From Strigamia acuminata (taxonomy: Eukaryota; Arthropoda; Chilopoda; Geophilomorpha; Linotaeniidae): 64,000 nucleotides of DNA. Under the pieces are notes generated by a model. That model saw nothing but the letters and a program-made list of their open reading frames with translations, made no database searches and was not told the origin of the DNA. Location: contig OX442324.1 in the NCBI GenBank assembly GCA_949358305.1, positions 1,415,501 through 1,479,500 of the forward strand. Reading direction: 5' to 3'. Position numbers and translations under genes: made by a program. Below are positions 54,890 through 64,000 of the stretch, piece after piece; the stretch's first letter is position 1; each line of letters begins with the position of its first letter.

Positions 54890-55330
54890 TTAATAATTAA
54901 CTCGGTTCGACATCCAACAACGTTAAACAACTACTCGGGTGTTGGTAATCCTGTCTTGGTATTTCCATAGAAATGTTTACCCGGTGGTTGGTACCACCGA
55001 TAGCGACTTGTCGTGTACGAACAAATACTCAGCGCCTGATCATGAGATCTTGCCGTCGTAAGGCATGCTGGCGGATGGAGCCTCAACAACTCCCGCAACG
55101 GTCCTATCTGTAGGACACTCGCCAAAACTAATCAAAACGCAGTGGAAATAATCATATACCCGATAAAAGAATGTCTTATCCAATATATCGTCAAACGTCG
55201 AGCGGCGTGTCGTTAGGCTTTCCGACGTTGCTCGTACTCGATGGCGTTTACGTCGTCGTAACGTTCGCTTCTTGCGACGTATGTAATTCGAAATGAACAA
55301 CGGAAATAATTAAATAATGTGCGAATAAAT
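54890..55330. repeat. LTR-like repeat fragment, copy of the 61.6-62.05 kb repeats
   Basis: It shares long segments with the region near 61,830-62,040, for example GGTGGTTGGTACCACCGATA and GTAAGGCATGCTGGCGGATG. It is probably a fragment of the LTR whose fuller copy lies at 60.9-62.5 kb. Confidence 0.7.
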
Positions 55331-55909
55331 GTACACCCGTGGAAATAAAAAACTTCCCTTGGTAACCGTGATTTTCCATTTGCCTAGCAGAGGCATGAAA
55401 AACTGTTGAGATTGGATGACATCACAGATCCCACATGGATCTGTTTTCATTCTGCTGTTCCCATTGGCTTAATTGATTACAAACAATACAAATACAATAT
55501 TAATAAGTAGAAATTTTTGTTATTATTATTATTTGTGTAATTTTAAAATATTGTTAATAAAAACTATTAATTTATATTTCAATAACTGCTTTGATTTCAT
55601 TTTCTTATTATAATTATTTTATCTGATTTTTGGAAGAATTTATGCAAATTAGATAAATAAAAAAAATAAAAACATACAAAATATTAGAAATCAAGATGCC
55701 ACATCTTACAAAACAACAAAAGGATAGGCTAACTGGACTTTATGATGCAGGGGTATTGTTTAAATTGTCAAACCAACTTATTAATTTATTATTAAAAAAT
55801 CATTATTAAAAAAAATAACCAACAAGCAAAAATTTCAAAAATTCTATTCCTATACCGGTAGTATTGAAAAAAAACATTTTTAAACAAACAAGAATACTAA
55901 ATTAATATC

Positions 55910-56110
55910 TTTTTAAATTTATAGTATTTTAAATTTAATATTTTAAATTTAGTATTTTGAAATTTGTAGTATTTTAAAATTTATTGTGTTTTACTAGTTA
56001 TAGTGTTTTGAAATTATAGTGTTTTGAATTTTATAGTGTTTTGAAATTTATAATGTTTTAAAATTTATAGTATTTTCAATTTTATTGCATTTTTAATTTC
56101 ATAATATTTT
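55910..56110. repeat. ~17-bp AT-rich minisatellite
   Basis: Degenerate tandem copies of a TAGTGTTTTGAAATTTA-like unit. Confidence 0.75.
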
Positions 56111-56164
56111 TAATTTTATAATATTTTTAATTTTATTTGCTATTTCAAAAACCCCAACATAAAA

Positions 56165-56470
56165 ATTATCAAAAAAATGATTAAAAGACAAATAAACTAC
56201 AAAAAATTGATAAAAAGACAAATAAACTACAAAAAATTGATAAAAAGACAAATAAACTACAAAAAATTGATAAAAAGACAAATAAACTACAAAAATTGAT
56301 AAAAAGACAAATAAACTACAAAAAATTGATAAAAAGACAAATAAACTACAAAAAAATGATAAAAAGACAAATAAACTACAAAAAATTGATAAACTACAAA
56401 AAATTGATAAAAAGACAAATAAACTACAAAAAATTGATAAAAAGATAAATAAAGTGTAATAATTTATTTA
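56165..56470. repeat. 30-bp minisatellite
   Basis: About ten copies of a 30-bp unit containing AAAAGACAAATAAACTAC. There are no unique spacers, so it is not a CRISPR-like array. It lies just upstream of the transposase fragment. Confidence 0.9.
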
Positions 56471-56547
56471 AAAGACAAATCAACCATGAAACAATCAAAA
56501 ATGTATGAAAAACAAAAGAAATTTCTTTAACAATAAACACATTTTCT

Positions 56548-57530
56548 TACAGATGTCGGTGTCAGATATTGCTGAACAGCTAGGATGCAGTGATAAAACC
56601 GTTAGAAAGTGGGCACAACAATGGCGACAAGATCACAATGTGGATCGCCGAGTTGGGAGTGGGAGGCCAAGGAAAACAGATGAGCAGCAGGATGAAGCCA
56701 TAGCACGGTTTGCATGGGCGAGTTGCTGCACAGAGAGATTTGCTCACTGCTAACCATCGGGCTCTGAGGGTTCAATTTTGTGAGCATAATCTGCTCCGAA
56801 ATTGGAACAACGTTGTTTTTTCCGATGAGTCCCGAGTTAGTGTTGGTGGAAGTGGGCAAGTCTACGTGCGCAGGCCAACTGGCGATAGGTTTGATCCAGC
56901 CTTCGTCATGCCAAAAGTGAAATTTTCTCAAATCATGAAATATTCGAATAAATCATTAATTTTAAATCTACTTAACATTTAATTCCAGAAAAGCAGTGGT
57001 CGGTTTAGGGTGAATGTGTGGGCCTGGCTGTCTCAAGGCGGACTTGGGCAGATTTCCCGGCTAACTGGATTTTTGAATTCAGTTATGTATGTTGATACAC
57101 TTGGCCGGGACTTACTGCCCAGTGCTGAAAGAAGATTTGGTGTCCAGCCTTGGGTCTTTCAGCACGACCGGGCATCGCCATACACAGCCCGAAACACCCA
57201 ACAGTGGGCCCAACACATGGGACCAAACATTGAAATTTTGGAGTGGCCAGCGAGAGGTGCGGATTTGAACCCCATTGAGAACATCTGGGCAATTTTGAAG
57301 TCCAACCTGCAGAAGAAAGTAAATTAGCTACAAATATAAATAAATTCTTGATTTTTTTAATTCATTAAATTATTTCAGCCAATGGCAACAAATGCAGACC
57401 AATTGTGGGTTCAAATCCAAGAGGTATGACAACAGCTTGTCCTGGATGCACAGCTCGTGCCCAATTTGATATTATCAATGCCAAGGCGTGTTCAGGAAGT
57501 GGTTAACAACAATGGACATTGGATCCACTA
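56548..57530 (+). pseudogene. Tc1/mariner-type transposase with introns, broken
   Basis: An N-terminal helix-turn-helix (SVSDIAEQLGCSDKTVRKWAQQW) and basic linker (GSGRPRKTD) lead into a DDE core: FSDESRV (Asp 1), FQHDRASPYTA (Asp 2) and DLNPIENIW (Glu). The C-terminal SMPRRVQEVV motif ends the protein near 57530. The frame is interrupted by three apparent GT-AG introns, one ending at ~56551 before MSVSD, one of ~80 bp at ~56918-56990 and one at ~57319-57378. It is damaged by a deletion and frameshift after ~56715 and by a TGA at ~57426, where Trp is expected. It is inactive. Terminal inverted repeats were not identified with certainty. Confidence 0.75.
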
Positions 57531-57635
57531 CTAAAAGCAGAACCATCGTCACCATTATTATCATCATTATTATTATCTTAAAATAACTTGTTTTTTTTTT
57601 ATTATTTATTATTCAATTACCGGTAGTTGTAATTA

Positions 57636-58157
57636 GTGAGTTTGCGGTTGCCAATTGTTCCTTATAATTATGAGTTACAAGCTCATAATTATAAAAATGG
57701 ACTTATAACATAACGTAACTCCTCAACTTTTACACTATTTTGTAAAATAAGGGAGCCAATCAGATTGCTTAACACTATTTGAAGCTCCTCCCACTATTGC
57801 AAATGGCGCTGATGGTGCTAATGGGAATTCAAAATGGCTGCCTGACCTGTTTCAACAATCAGCCTCAATCACAATTTCTTTCTGCCATCGAAGGATAGAA
57901 ACAACTAAAATCATTCCAGGTAACAAATAAATAAACTGGAAGACAGTTTCATGTCTGAAAACTGTCAAATTAGTAAAACTACAGATTTTCATTTTCTTTT
58001 GCTTTGGGATTTGTTCTACCATTACATGGTATTTATAAGTATAATTTATAAAATATATTTATTGTACCGCAAGTGCCTATTTCAAGAAGGAATTATAATT
58101 ATAATTATGAGCTTGTAACTCATAATTATAAGGAACAATTGGCAACCGCAAACTCAC
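57636..58157. mobile_element. TA-flanked MITE, copy 1
   Basis: It begins GTGAGTTTGCGGTTGCCAAT and ends with the complement. The inverted repeats are ~60 bp and contain an inner palindrome (ATTATGAG...CTCATAAT). TA flanks on both sides indicate the Tc1/mariner superfamily. No coding capacity. Confidence 0.88.
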
Positions 58158-58331
58158 TATTGTTTGCAATTTGTTTTTTATTTTAATTTTTTTTTTTGAT
58201 TTTTGACAGTAGTCACTAATTAAATATAAATTTAATTGCCATGCAATAAAAAAATACCTTTTATTGTGAAAGAATGTTTTATTTTCATACCAACTTCTTG
58301 TAGGTGCTATAAAATATTTCAAACATTAATA

Positions 58332-58878
58332 GTGAGTTTGCGGTTGCCAATTGTTCCTTATAATTATGAGTTACAAGCTCATAATTATAAAAATGAGTTT
58401 CTAACATAACGTAACTCCTCAACTTTTACACTATTTTGTAAAATAAGGGAGCCAATCAGATCGCTTAACACTATTTGAGGCTCCTCCCACTATTGCAAAT
58501 GGCACTGATGGTGCTAATGGGATTTCAAAATGGCTGCCTGACCTGTTTCAACATTCAGCCTTAATCACAATTTCTTTCTGCCATCGAAGGATAGAAACAA
58601 CTAAAATCATTCCAGGTAAGCAAATAAATAAACTGGAAGACAATTTAATGTCTGAAAAATGTCAAATTAGTAAAACTACAGATTTTCATTTTCTTTTGCA
58701 TATGGATTTGTTCTACCATTACATGCAAGGGATTTGTACTGTTCACATGGTATTTATAAGTATAATTTATAAAATATATTTGTTGTACCGCAAGTGCCTA
58801 ATCCAGGAAGGAATTATAATTATAATTATGAGCTTGTAACTCATAATTATAAGGAACAATTGGCAACCGCAAACTCAC
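58332..58878. mobile_element. TA-flanked MITE, copy 2
   Basis: Same family and orientation as the element at 57636, with the same termini and TA duplication; it is slightly longer (547 bp) because of a ~25-bp insertion near the middle (AAGGGATTTGTACTG region). Substitutions between the two show separate insertions or an old duplication. Confidence 0.88.
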
Positions 58879-59106
58879 TATTGTTTTATTCTGCAAATAA
58901 TTATGACCACATTTATGAAAATACCTTATAGGATATCAGTCATTTTTAGATTGCACTGTGATTCTGGCAGCCTTCTATGTAGGCGCGCTCTACAAAAAAA
59001 CATTAGATTTAATACTTTGCAGCAAGATGTGCAAAGATCCAAGCAACGAAGGCAGCATCACAGCAAAGCCCGGTTTGAACTGCCTAGCTGCGCACACAAC
59101 AGACTA

Positions 59107-59775
59107 GGCGCATTCGAAAAGTCATTAAAACGAGTGTAAACGTGTTTACACTCGTTTTCAAAATTCGTGTAAATGTCGTGTAAACTGGTTAAACGGAAAC
59201 GGCCTGTACGCCACGTTTCCGTTTAAAATCTCCGTGCAACGAGTTTTCTCGTTGAAATCGGGTCTTGCTGGCAGCCATCTTGGATTTTCGTTAGATCGGT
59301 TGGAACGATGTCGATCGCAAGAACAATTTTTTAGCAGGTATTAGCCGCATTCTTGCGATCGAATGCGACCGATGTTCGACCGCATTTGTACGATCGAATG
59401 CGGCCGACGTTCGGCCGACGTTCGGCCGCGTTTGTGCGATCTAATGCGGCCGGTGTTCGGCCGCATTTGTGCGATTGAGGCGGATGTTCAGCCGATTCCC
59501 GTTCGGAAATAAATATTAATAATACAAATAATTAAAATAAATTTACATTTTATAATCATGTTTTTATAATCTCCTGTTTTTTTTTTTAGAGTAAACAACA
59601 ATAACAATAATCACTATGGTTATTATTTGGACTAATTTAATATTTACACTTGAATTTACACGACTGAATTTTACACAGAAATTTATTTTGAAACTCGAAA
59701 ATTGGGTCGTTTAACTTGAAATTTACACTACCAGTTGCACTGGTCGTTTAGTGCAAATTACTTTTCGAATGCGCC
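59107..59775. mobile_element. TA-flanked MITE with GC-rich core
   Basis: It begins GGCGCATTCGAAAAG and ends with the complement, with 15-bp inverted repeats and TA on both sides (59105-59106 and 59776-59777). The core holds a tandem repeat of GCGATCGAATGCGGCCG / TTCGGCCGCATTTG type (59346-59475). It has no coding capacity and is unrelated to the two MITEs to its left. Confidence 0.85.
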
Positions 59776-59779
59776 TACT

Positions 59780-60160
59780 GAAAGAACAACTCAAACCACT
59801 GTGTTTAAAAGAACACACTAAAATGGTGAATTTATTCTTAACGTGAACTAAGCAAAACTACATAGAAAAAGAACGAAGACATCTTAGGACTAACATCAAC
59901 AGTCGCAACAACAAAAAACCTAGCAACAACAAACAATCAGGACAACCGATTCAGTTAAAAGATAACAAAAAAACAAATTGGTCCTGTAGTGTAGTGATGA
60001 ATTAAAGCATTAAAGCTAGCAAAAAATACAAAGCTGTAACAGAAATAAATACAAACAGCACAAATGCATAACAAATAAATTCGTACTGATCAGCTATCCC
60101 CCATCACCATGTGATCACTAAGAAATCAAAATAAATTAAATTAAAACAAATCAAACTAAA
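59780..60160. other. AT-rich intergenic stretch
   Basis: No gene, RNA or element recognised; mostly A-rich simple sequence. Confidence 0.5.
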
Positions 60161-60305
60161 TTTGAGTTTTCCCGGTGAGATTAGCGCAATATTTCATTTC
60201 GTGGAGTCCGATTTGGTCCAAACCGCACAAATAAATGTCGATGCGCCAATCCTTCGTAATGCTAAAATCAAATCAAATTCAATTAAAACGAAAGTCAAAT
60301 TTTCA

Positions 60306-60525
<220 letters not shown>

Positions 60526-60899
60526 GTAACAAAATCGTTACTTTTTTGTTACATTAAAAGCATCAAATACATTCACCCGACTTGAAAAACAAAAACAAAC
60601 AGACGTCGAAGAGGCCGCTCTTCGCACGTGATATTCGTTTAGACCGGACAAACAATGAAAATCGCGACATCTGTTGATTTGTAACGTAAGAAGAGCGACG
60701 CTGGATGCATTCGTCGTTTTCGTTTCTCTCCACTTGACGTGGCCACTCTAGGCCTCCGACGCTTGTGATGATTACAAATCGATAGTTATCAATGTTCACC
60801 ATAGATGGCGCTGTTTAACCAACGCGCGTATTTCAAACTCGGTTAAAACTAAAAAGTGTGATAAATAATTATTTAAGACACGGTGAATAAAATATAACT

Positions 60900-62513
60900 A
60901 TTTTATTCAATGAATTAAGTATTAATTACTTGATGATGTTGATTCCATCGAATCAATATCCACATTACTTACCTGTCGAAGGGAACCAATTGAACCCTTC
61001 CGGACCCCAACTGGGTCCATCTGGACATAGTCATATATTAGGTCCGGACTAGTGACCCACGAATCCGCCGATTCGTACGCTGATTGGCTGTCGCCAATCT
61101 GGTAGTTCTACAGAACTATATAAGCTCCAGTTTCTCACTCTCCCACGCCCTGGCTTGATAACTGAACTTGTATATTGTCTGTAGTTGAATTGTTATCGTT
61201 TGATTTCATTATTCTCTATCGACACATCAGGCCACCTCAGCTCTCCACAGATAGTATTCATTACTATCTGTTATTGTTGTTGTAAGGCCTTTTCGGGAAG
61301 GCCAACTCCGGTAATAGACATGCATTCGCATGAAATGGCCCCGTAACGTTAGCCAGCTGTTCTACGGGACAGTAGGACTTCGTACGGTGGCTTAATATAA
61401 CGGTCGTATACAGTACGACCTTGCTAAATGAAAGTAGGTCCCTCAGCTAACTGGCCACAGTCCGCTGCAGGATGGTTGTTGTAAACAGCCCACGCAGGTT
61501 CCCGTCTTTCTACGATTGGTCCTTCCGCTCGTTAAAAGTCGGTAAAGGCTTAATGCACAGGTAACACGCCGGGTTGGTAGCCCGTGAGTAATATCTAAAG
61601 ATGTTGCGATAAAACAACTACCTGGATAATGGTAATCCAACGGCAGTGGCCAAATAATATTTTACCCGGTGCTCGATCTGCTGATCCCGCCATCGTAAGG
61701 CATGCTGGCGGATGGAGGTGTCAAAACCTCCCGCGATGGTTCTCTCGACCGTCGTGACGGTCCCCGCCCCATCGTACCCTCCGGGTTAGTAACCCGTGAA
61801 CAGGAGTTGAACAACACTGTGTTAAACAAATTACTCGGGCATTGGTAATCCTGTATTGGCAATATCTTTTCATACCGGTAAGTCCATAGAAATGTTTACC
61901 TGGTGGTTGGTACCACCGATAGCGAGTTAAAGCACACAATTAAATACTCGGCGCCTGATCACGAGATCTTGTCGTCGTAAGGCATGCTGGCGGATGGAGT
62001 CTCAACAACTCCCGCGACGTTCTCTCAATTGTCGTGACGGTCCCCGCCCAATTAATATTTATATAACAATTCATTTGTTGTATTATTTTAATTACTTCAC
62101 TTTATTCATTTGAAACAATGGAATATTCTGCCGAATATTCCTGTTTATGCGTAGGACTCTTCGCATATTTAGATAATCGATGCTGCGGACCAAATACGTC
62201 TCCGTAGCGATATTTGTGACGATGCCGCAAGTCAGCCGTATCCCTCTGGCTTCGCCCGGATCCTCAACCAGTTGATGCCGCCCGCTTACACGCGTCAAGA
62301 ACCCATCTTTGTTATTATTAATATTTAGTAATAAATATGTTATGTCACACTAAAACTGTAAGTTATTTCTACTTGATCACATATTCATGTTTGTAAGGGC
62401 TTCCGTAGCTTATCTCGGTTAGGTTGTTGCTAAACTTAGCAACGTCTTGTATAAACCGAATTATCTATCTTAAAAGGACTAATAAATTAGCCCAAAAGTA
62501 GAATCGTCACAAG
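60900..62513 (+). repeat. Long LTR-like region with internal repeats
   Basis: It has a CCAAT motif (61093) and TATATAAG (61117-61124), then two related internal segments (about 61,560-61,780 and 61,800-62,050) sharing GTAAGGCATGCTGGCGGATGGAG-like and GTCGTGACGGTCCCCGCC motifs. It ends next to a tRNA-Gln-like primer site. The related fragment at 54.9 kb supports a mobile origin. The left edge is not defined and no second LTR is in the window. Confidence 0.5.
61093..61124 (+). promoter_or_regulatory. CCAAT-TATA core promoter
   Basis: GCCAATC lies in a perfect 7-bp hairpin (GATTGGC-TGTC-GCCAATC), followed ~20 bp later by TATATAAG. A transcript would start near 61,150, inside the LTR-like region. 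Confidence 0.55.
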
Positions 62514-62715
62514 TGGAGGTTCTACCGAGATTAGGCTGCAAAAAAATTCAAATGAATTTGGAGTTTGTGTATTATGTGTATGAGAATTCGGAAATGTGCT
62601 TACGGTGATAAAATTTCGAATGAAATTTTTGTGTGATAGAATCCATGTATGTATAATGTTTTTCTTTTTATAGGAATCTCGTTAGAACCGTCACAAGTGG
62701 AGGTTCTACCGAGAT
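62514..62715 (+). promoter_or_regulatory. Two tRNA-Gln primer-site-like repeats
   Basis: GTCACAAGTGGAGGTTCTAC with following CGAGAT occurs twice, the TGGAGGTTCTACCGAGAT core at 62514-62531 and 62698-62715. It is complementary to the 3' end of a tRNA-Gln, allowing one mismatch to the common animal form. One copy would be expected for an LTR element; the duplication is unexplained. Confidence 0.5.
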
Positions 62716-62799
62716 AGGCTGCCAAATTTTAAATAAAATTTGAAGTTTTGCATGTCTATGGTGAATTCGAGTAGTGTAACATTTATGGTGATTTTTGTG

Positions 62800-63540
62800 T
62801 GTAAAATAAATTTCGTTTGAGATTTATAAGTGTTTAATAGATTTTATTCTGTTTTAGAACTTCTCGCAAGAAAAACAAGTGTAATTCACTTTATTCCGAT
62901 GTTCCGTCGTGGAAATTATGTGTTTTAACAAAACTAATAATCTCTACAGCGTGGTCAGGCCTAAAGGCCCAACCCCGAAAATGGGAATCTTGCCCGAACT
63001 TGTTGAAGTTGGTTCCGCCCGGGTAACGTCATTTTGTCATTGACAATCTGACAAAACCACGCGGTCGGGCCTAATTTTGAAAAGTTGACTTTTGATGGAA
63101 TTCTTAAAGAATTCTATCAATTTAACAGTTGTTTTAATTTTAGAATATTCTTTTAAAATGTATTTTGCTTGAGACTTCAAGTTAAACCTAAATTTATTTG
63201 CCTAAATAAATTGGAAAGAAAATTGACGATTTTCGAAGGAATTAAAATTTATATTTTATTTCAAAACGGGTTTACCTTATTTTACAAGCTTGACTTTACA
63301 TTAAAAATGTTGGACAAACATCGTGATCTCAAGCCATTGAAATCAAATTTTACGAATGGAATACCATTCGAAATTTAGCGAAGAATAATTCTCGCTGTTG
63401 TGTTGCCTAGCAACCCGTGTTGTGCAGAAAAGCCGTCGATTCAAACGAATCAGCGCGTCTTTTGAAATTACGAGTTTTAAATCTTTAAAAATTCCATAAA
63501 GGTGATCATTCGTTTATTAATAAATGCAGTGATATTTTAA
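62800..63540. other. AT-rich stretch without recognised gene
   Basis: It contains a GC-richer patch with inverted halves of GGTCGGGCCTAA / GGTCAGGCCTAAAGGCC type at 62950-63070. Nothing coding is supported. It may be the leader of the LTR element whose primer sites lie just before it. Confidence 0.4.
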
Positions 63541-63819
63541 ATACTTTGAAAAGTATCCATTTTGTTTGGTGACTACGTCATAACACTGGAATCTGACAAG
63601 ATTACGGTTCCACGAACTTGGTGATTTCCATCAATCTCGGACGAGATTGGACTCTCGCGAGACTGGCGTTGATACTTGACCAATCAGAGAGGTGTATCGA
63701 AGTACCCATACTTCCTTTCGAACTAGTGTGACCACTGCTTCGTTTGCGACCCTCCTGAACGTTTGCAACTTCATCGTTATCTCTCAGACTTAGGAAATTT
63801 CTCAGTTTTAAGTTTAGTT

Positions 63820-64000
63820 ATGGCTAATAATCAGCATCACATGAACACCCGTGGTAAGGAAAGAACTTGTTTGACCGGTGGAATGAATCTATCCGGGTTT
63901 ATACCTGTTCCTAATGGAATTGAAGAAGTGGGAAACCACGCGGCCCATAATGGCGTTTCAAATGAAACAGCCGGACCATCTGGAGAGAATAGGGCTCCAC
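63820..64000 (+). CDS. Start of an ORF running off the window, possibly gag
   Basis: The ATG at 63820 opens at least 60 codons to the window end (MANNQHHMNTRGKERTCLTG...). The composition is polar and Asn/Gly-rich with no domain yet visible. It lies downstream of the LTR-like promoter and primer sites, so the start of a Gag is plausible. A host first exon is equally possible, because 63,640-63,760 itself looks promoter-like (a CCAATCAG motif). Confidence 0.45.
   Translation, partial: MANNQHHMNTRGKERTCLTGGMNLSGFIPVPNGIEEVGNHAAHNGVSNETAGPSGENRAP

Noticed and set aside
56165-56470. CRISPR-like array
   Set aside because: The 30-bp units are contiguous with no unique spacers, in a eukaryotic transposon-rich context.

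Overview
The window is nuclear DNA of a eukaryote, most likely an invertebrate animal. It has spliceosomal introns, PHD and C2H2 zinc-finger coding exons, animal-type initiator-Met, Pro, Ser, Phe and Gln tRNA primer sites in LTR elements, pieces of the animal housekeeping genes NVL and SEC23, (AAAT)n and (TCGG)n microsatellites and a very dense load of mobile DNA. I see no bacterial operons. The phylum cannot be fixed from sequence alone.

Layout. 1-2155: five tandem ~410-440 bp units, each with a tRNA-like (Ser/Leu type) body on the minus strand. 2160-2665: microsatellites. 2665-15075: one minus-strand, nine-exon gene (coiled coil, two C2H2-like fingers, repeat region, RS-rich region, PHD finger). 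Its large exon 6 is split by 8.98 kb of tandem Copia DNA (LTR-body-LTR-body-LTR, 4443-13419) flanked by a single 5-bp target duplication. 16320-26960: a ~600-650 bp tandem satellite interrupted by a complete Copia element (16963-23789, minus) whose ORF looks intact. 27289-28986: a small plus-strand gene of five exons encoding an acidic repeat protein. 29490-31300: GC-rich tandem repeats and small inverted repeats.

31562-~41280: a decayed Ty3/Gypsy element on the minus strand (tRNA-Pro primer site, very long gag, pro-pol behind a canonical -1 slippery site), itself hit by a hAT-type MITE (38611-39016) and a long-TIR element (36780-37816). 41615-45869: a broken plus-strand Copia. 46660-53233: a decayed minus-strand Gypsy-like element (tRNA-Phe primer site) hit by a TTA-flanked MITE carrying a tRNA-like sequence. 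53313-53895: four in-phase exons of the NVL N-terminal domain. 54197-54865: the 5' end of a Mag-like Gypsy element. 56548-57530: a broken Tc1/mariner-type transposase with apparent introns. 57636-59775: three TA-flanked MITEs. 60309-60525: a frameshifted SEC23 fragment. 60900-64000: a long LTR-like region with internal repeats, a CCAAT/TATA promoter, two tRNA-Gln primer-site-like repeats and an ORF running off the end.

The genes do not form a pathway. The window is a layered record of transposition: host genes were hit by elements, which were later hit by others. The most notable object is the tandem Copia. Its two bodies keep an identical open 846-codon gag-protease reading frame, although integrase and most of the reverse transcriptase are cleanly deleted. 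The intact, diverged 1578-codon Copia nearby has all the enzymes such an element lacks.
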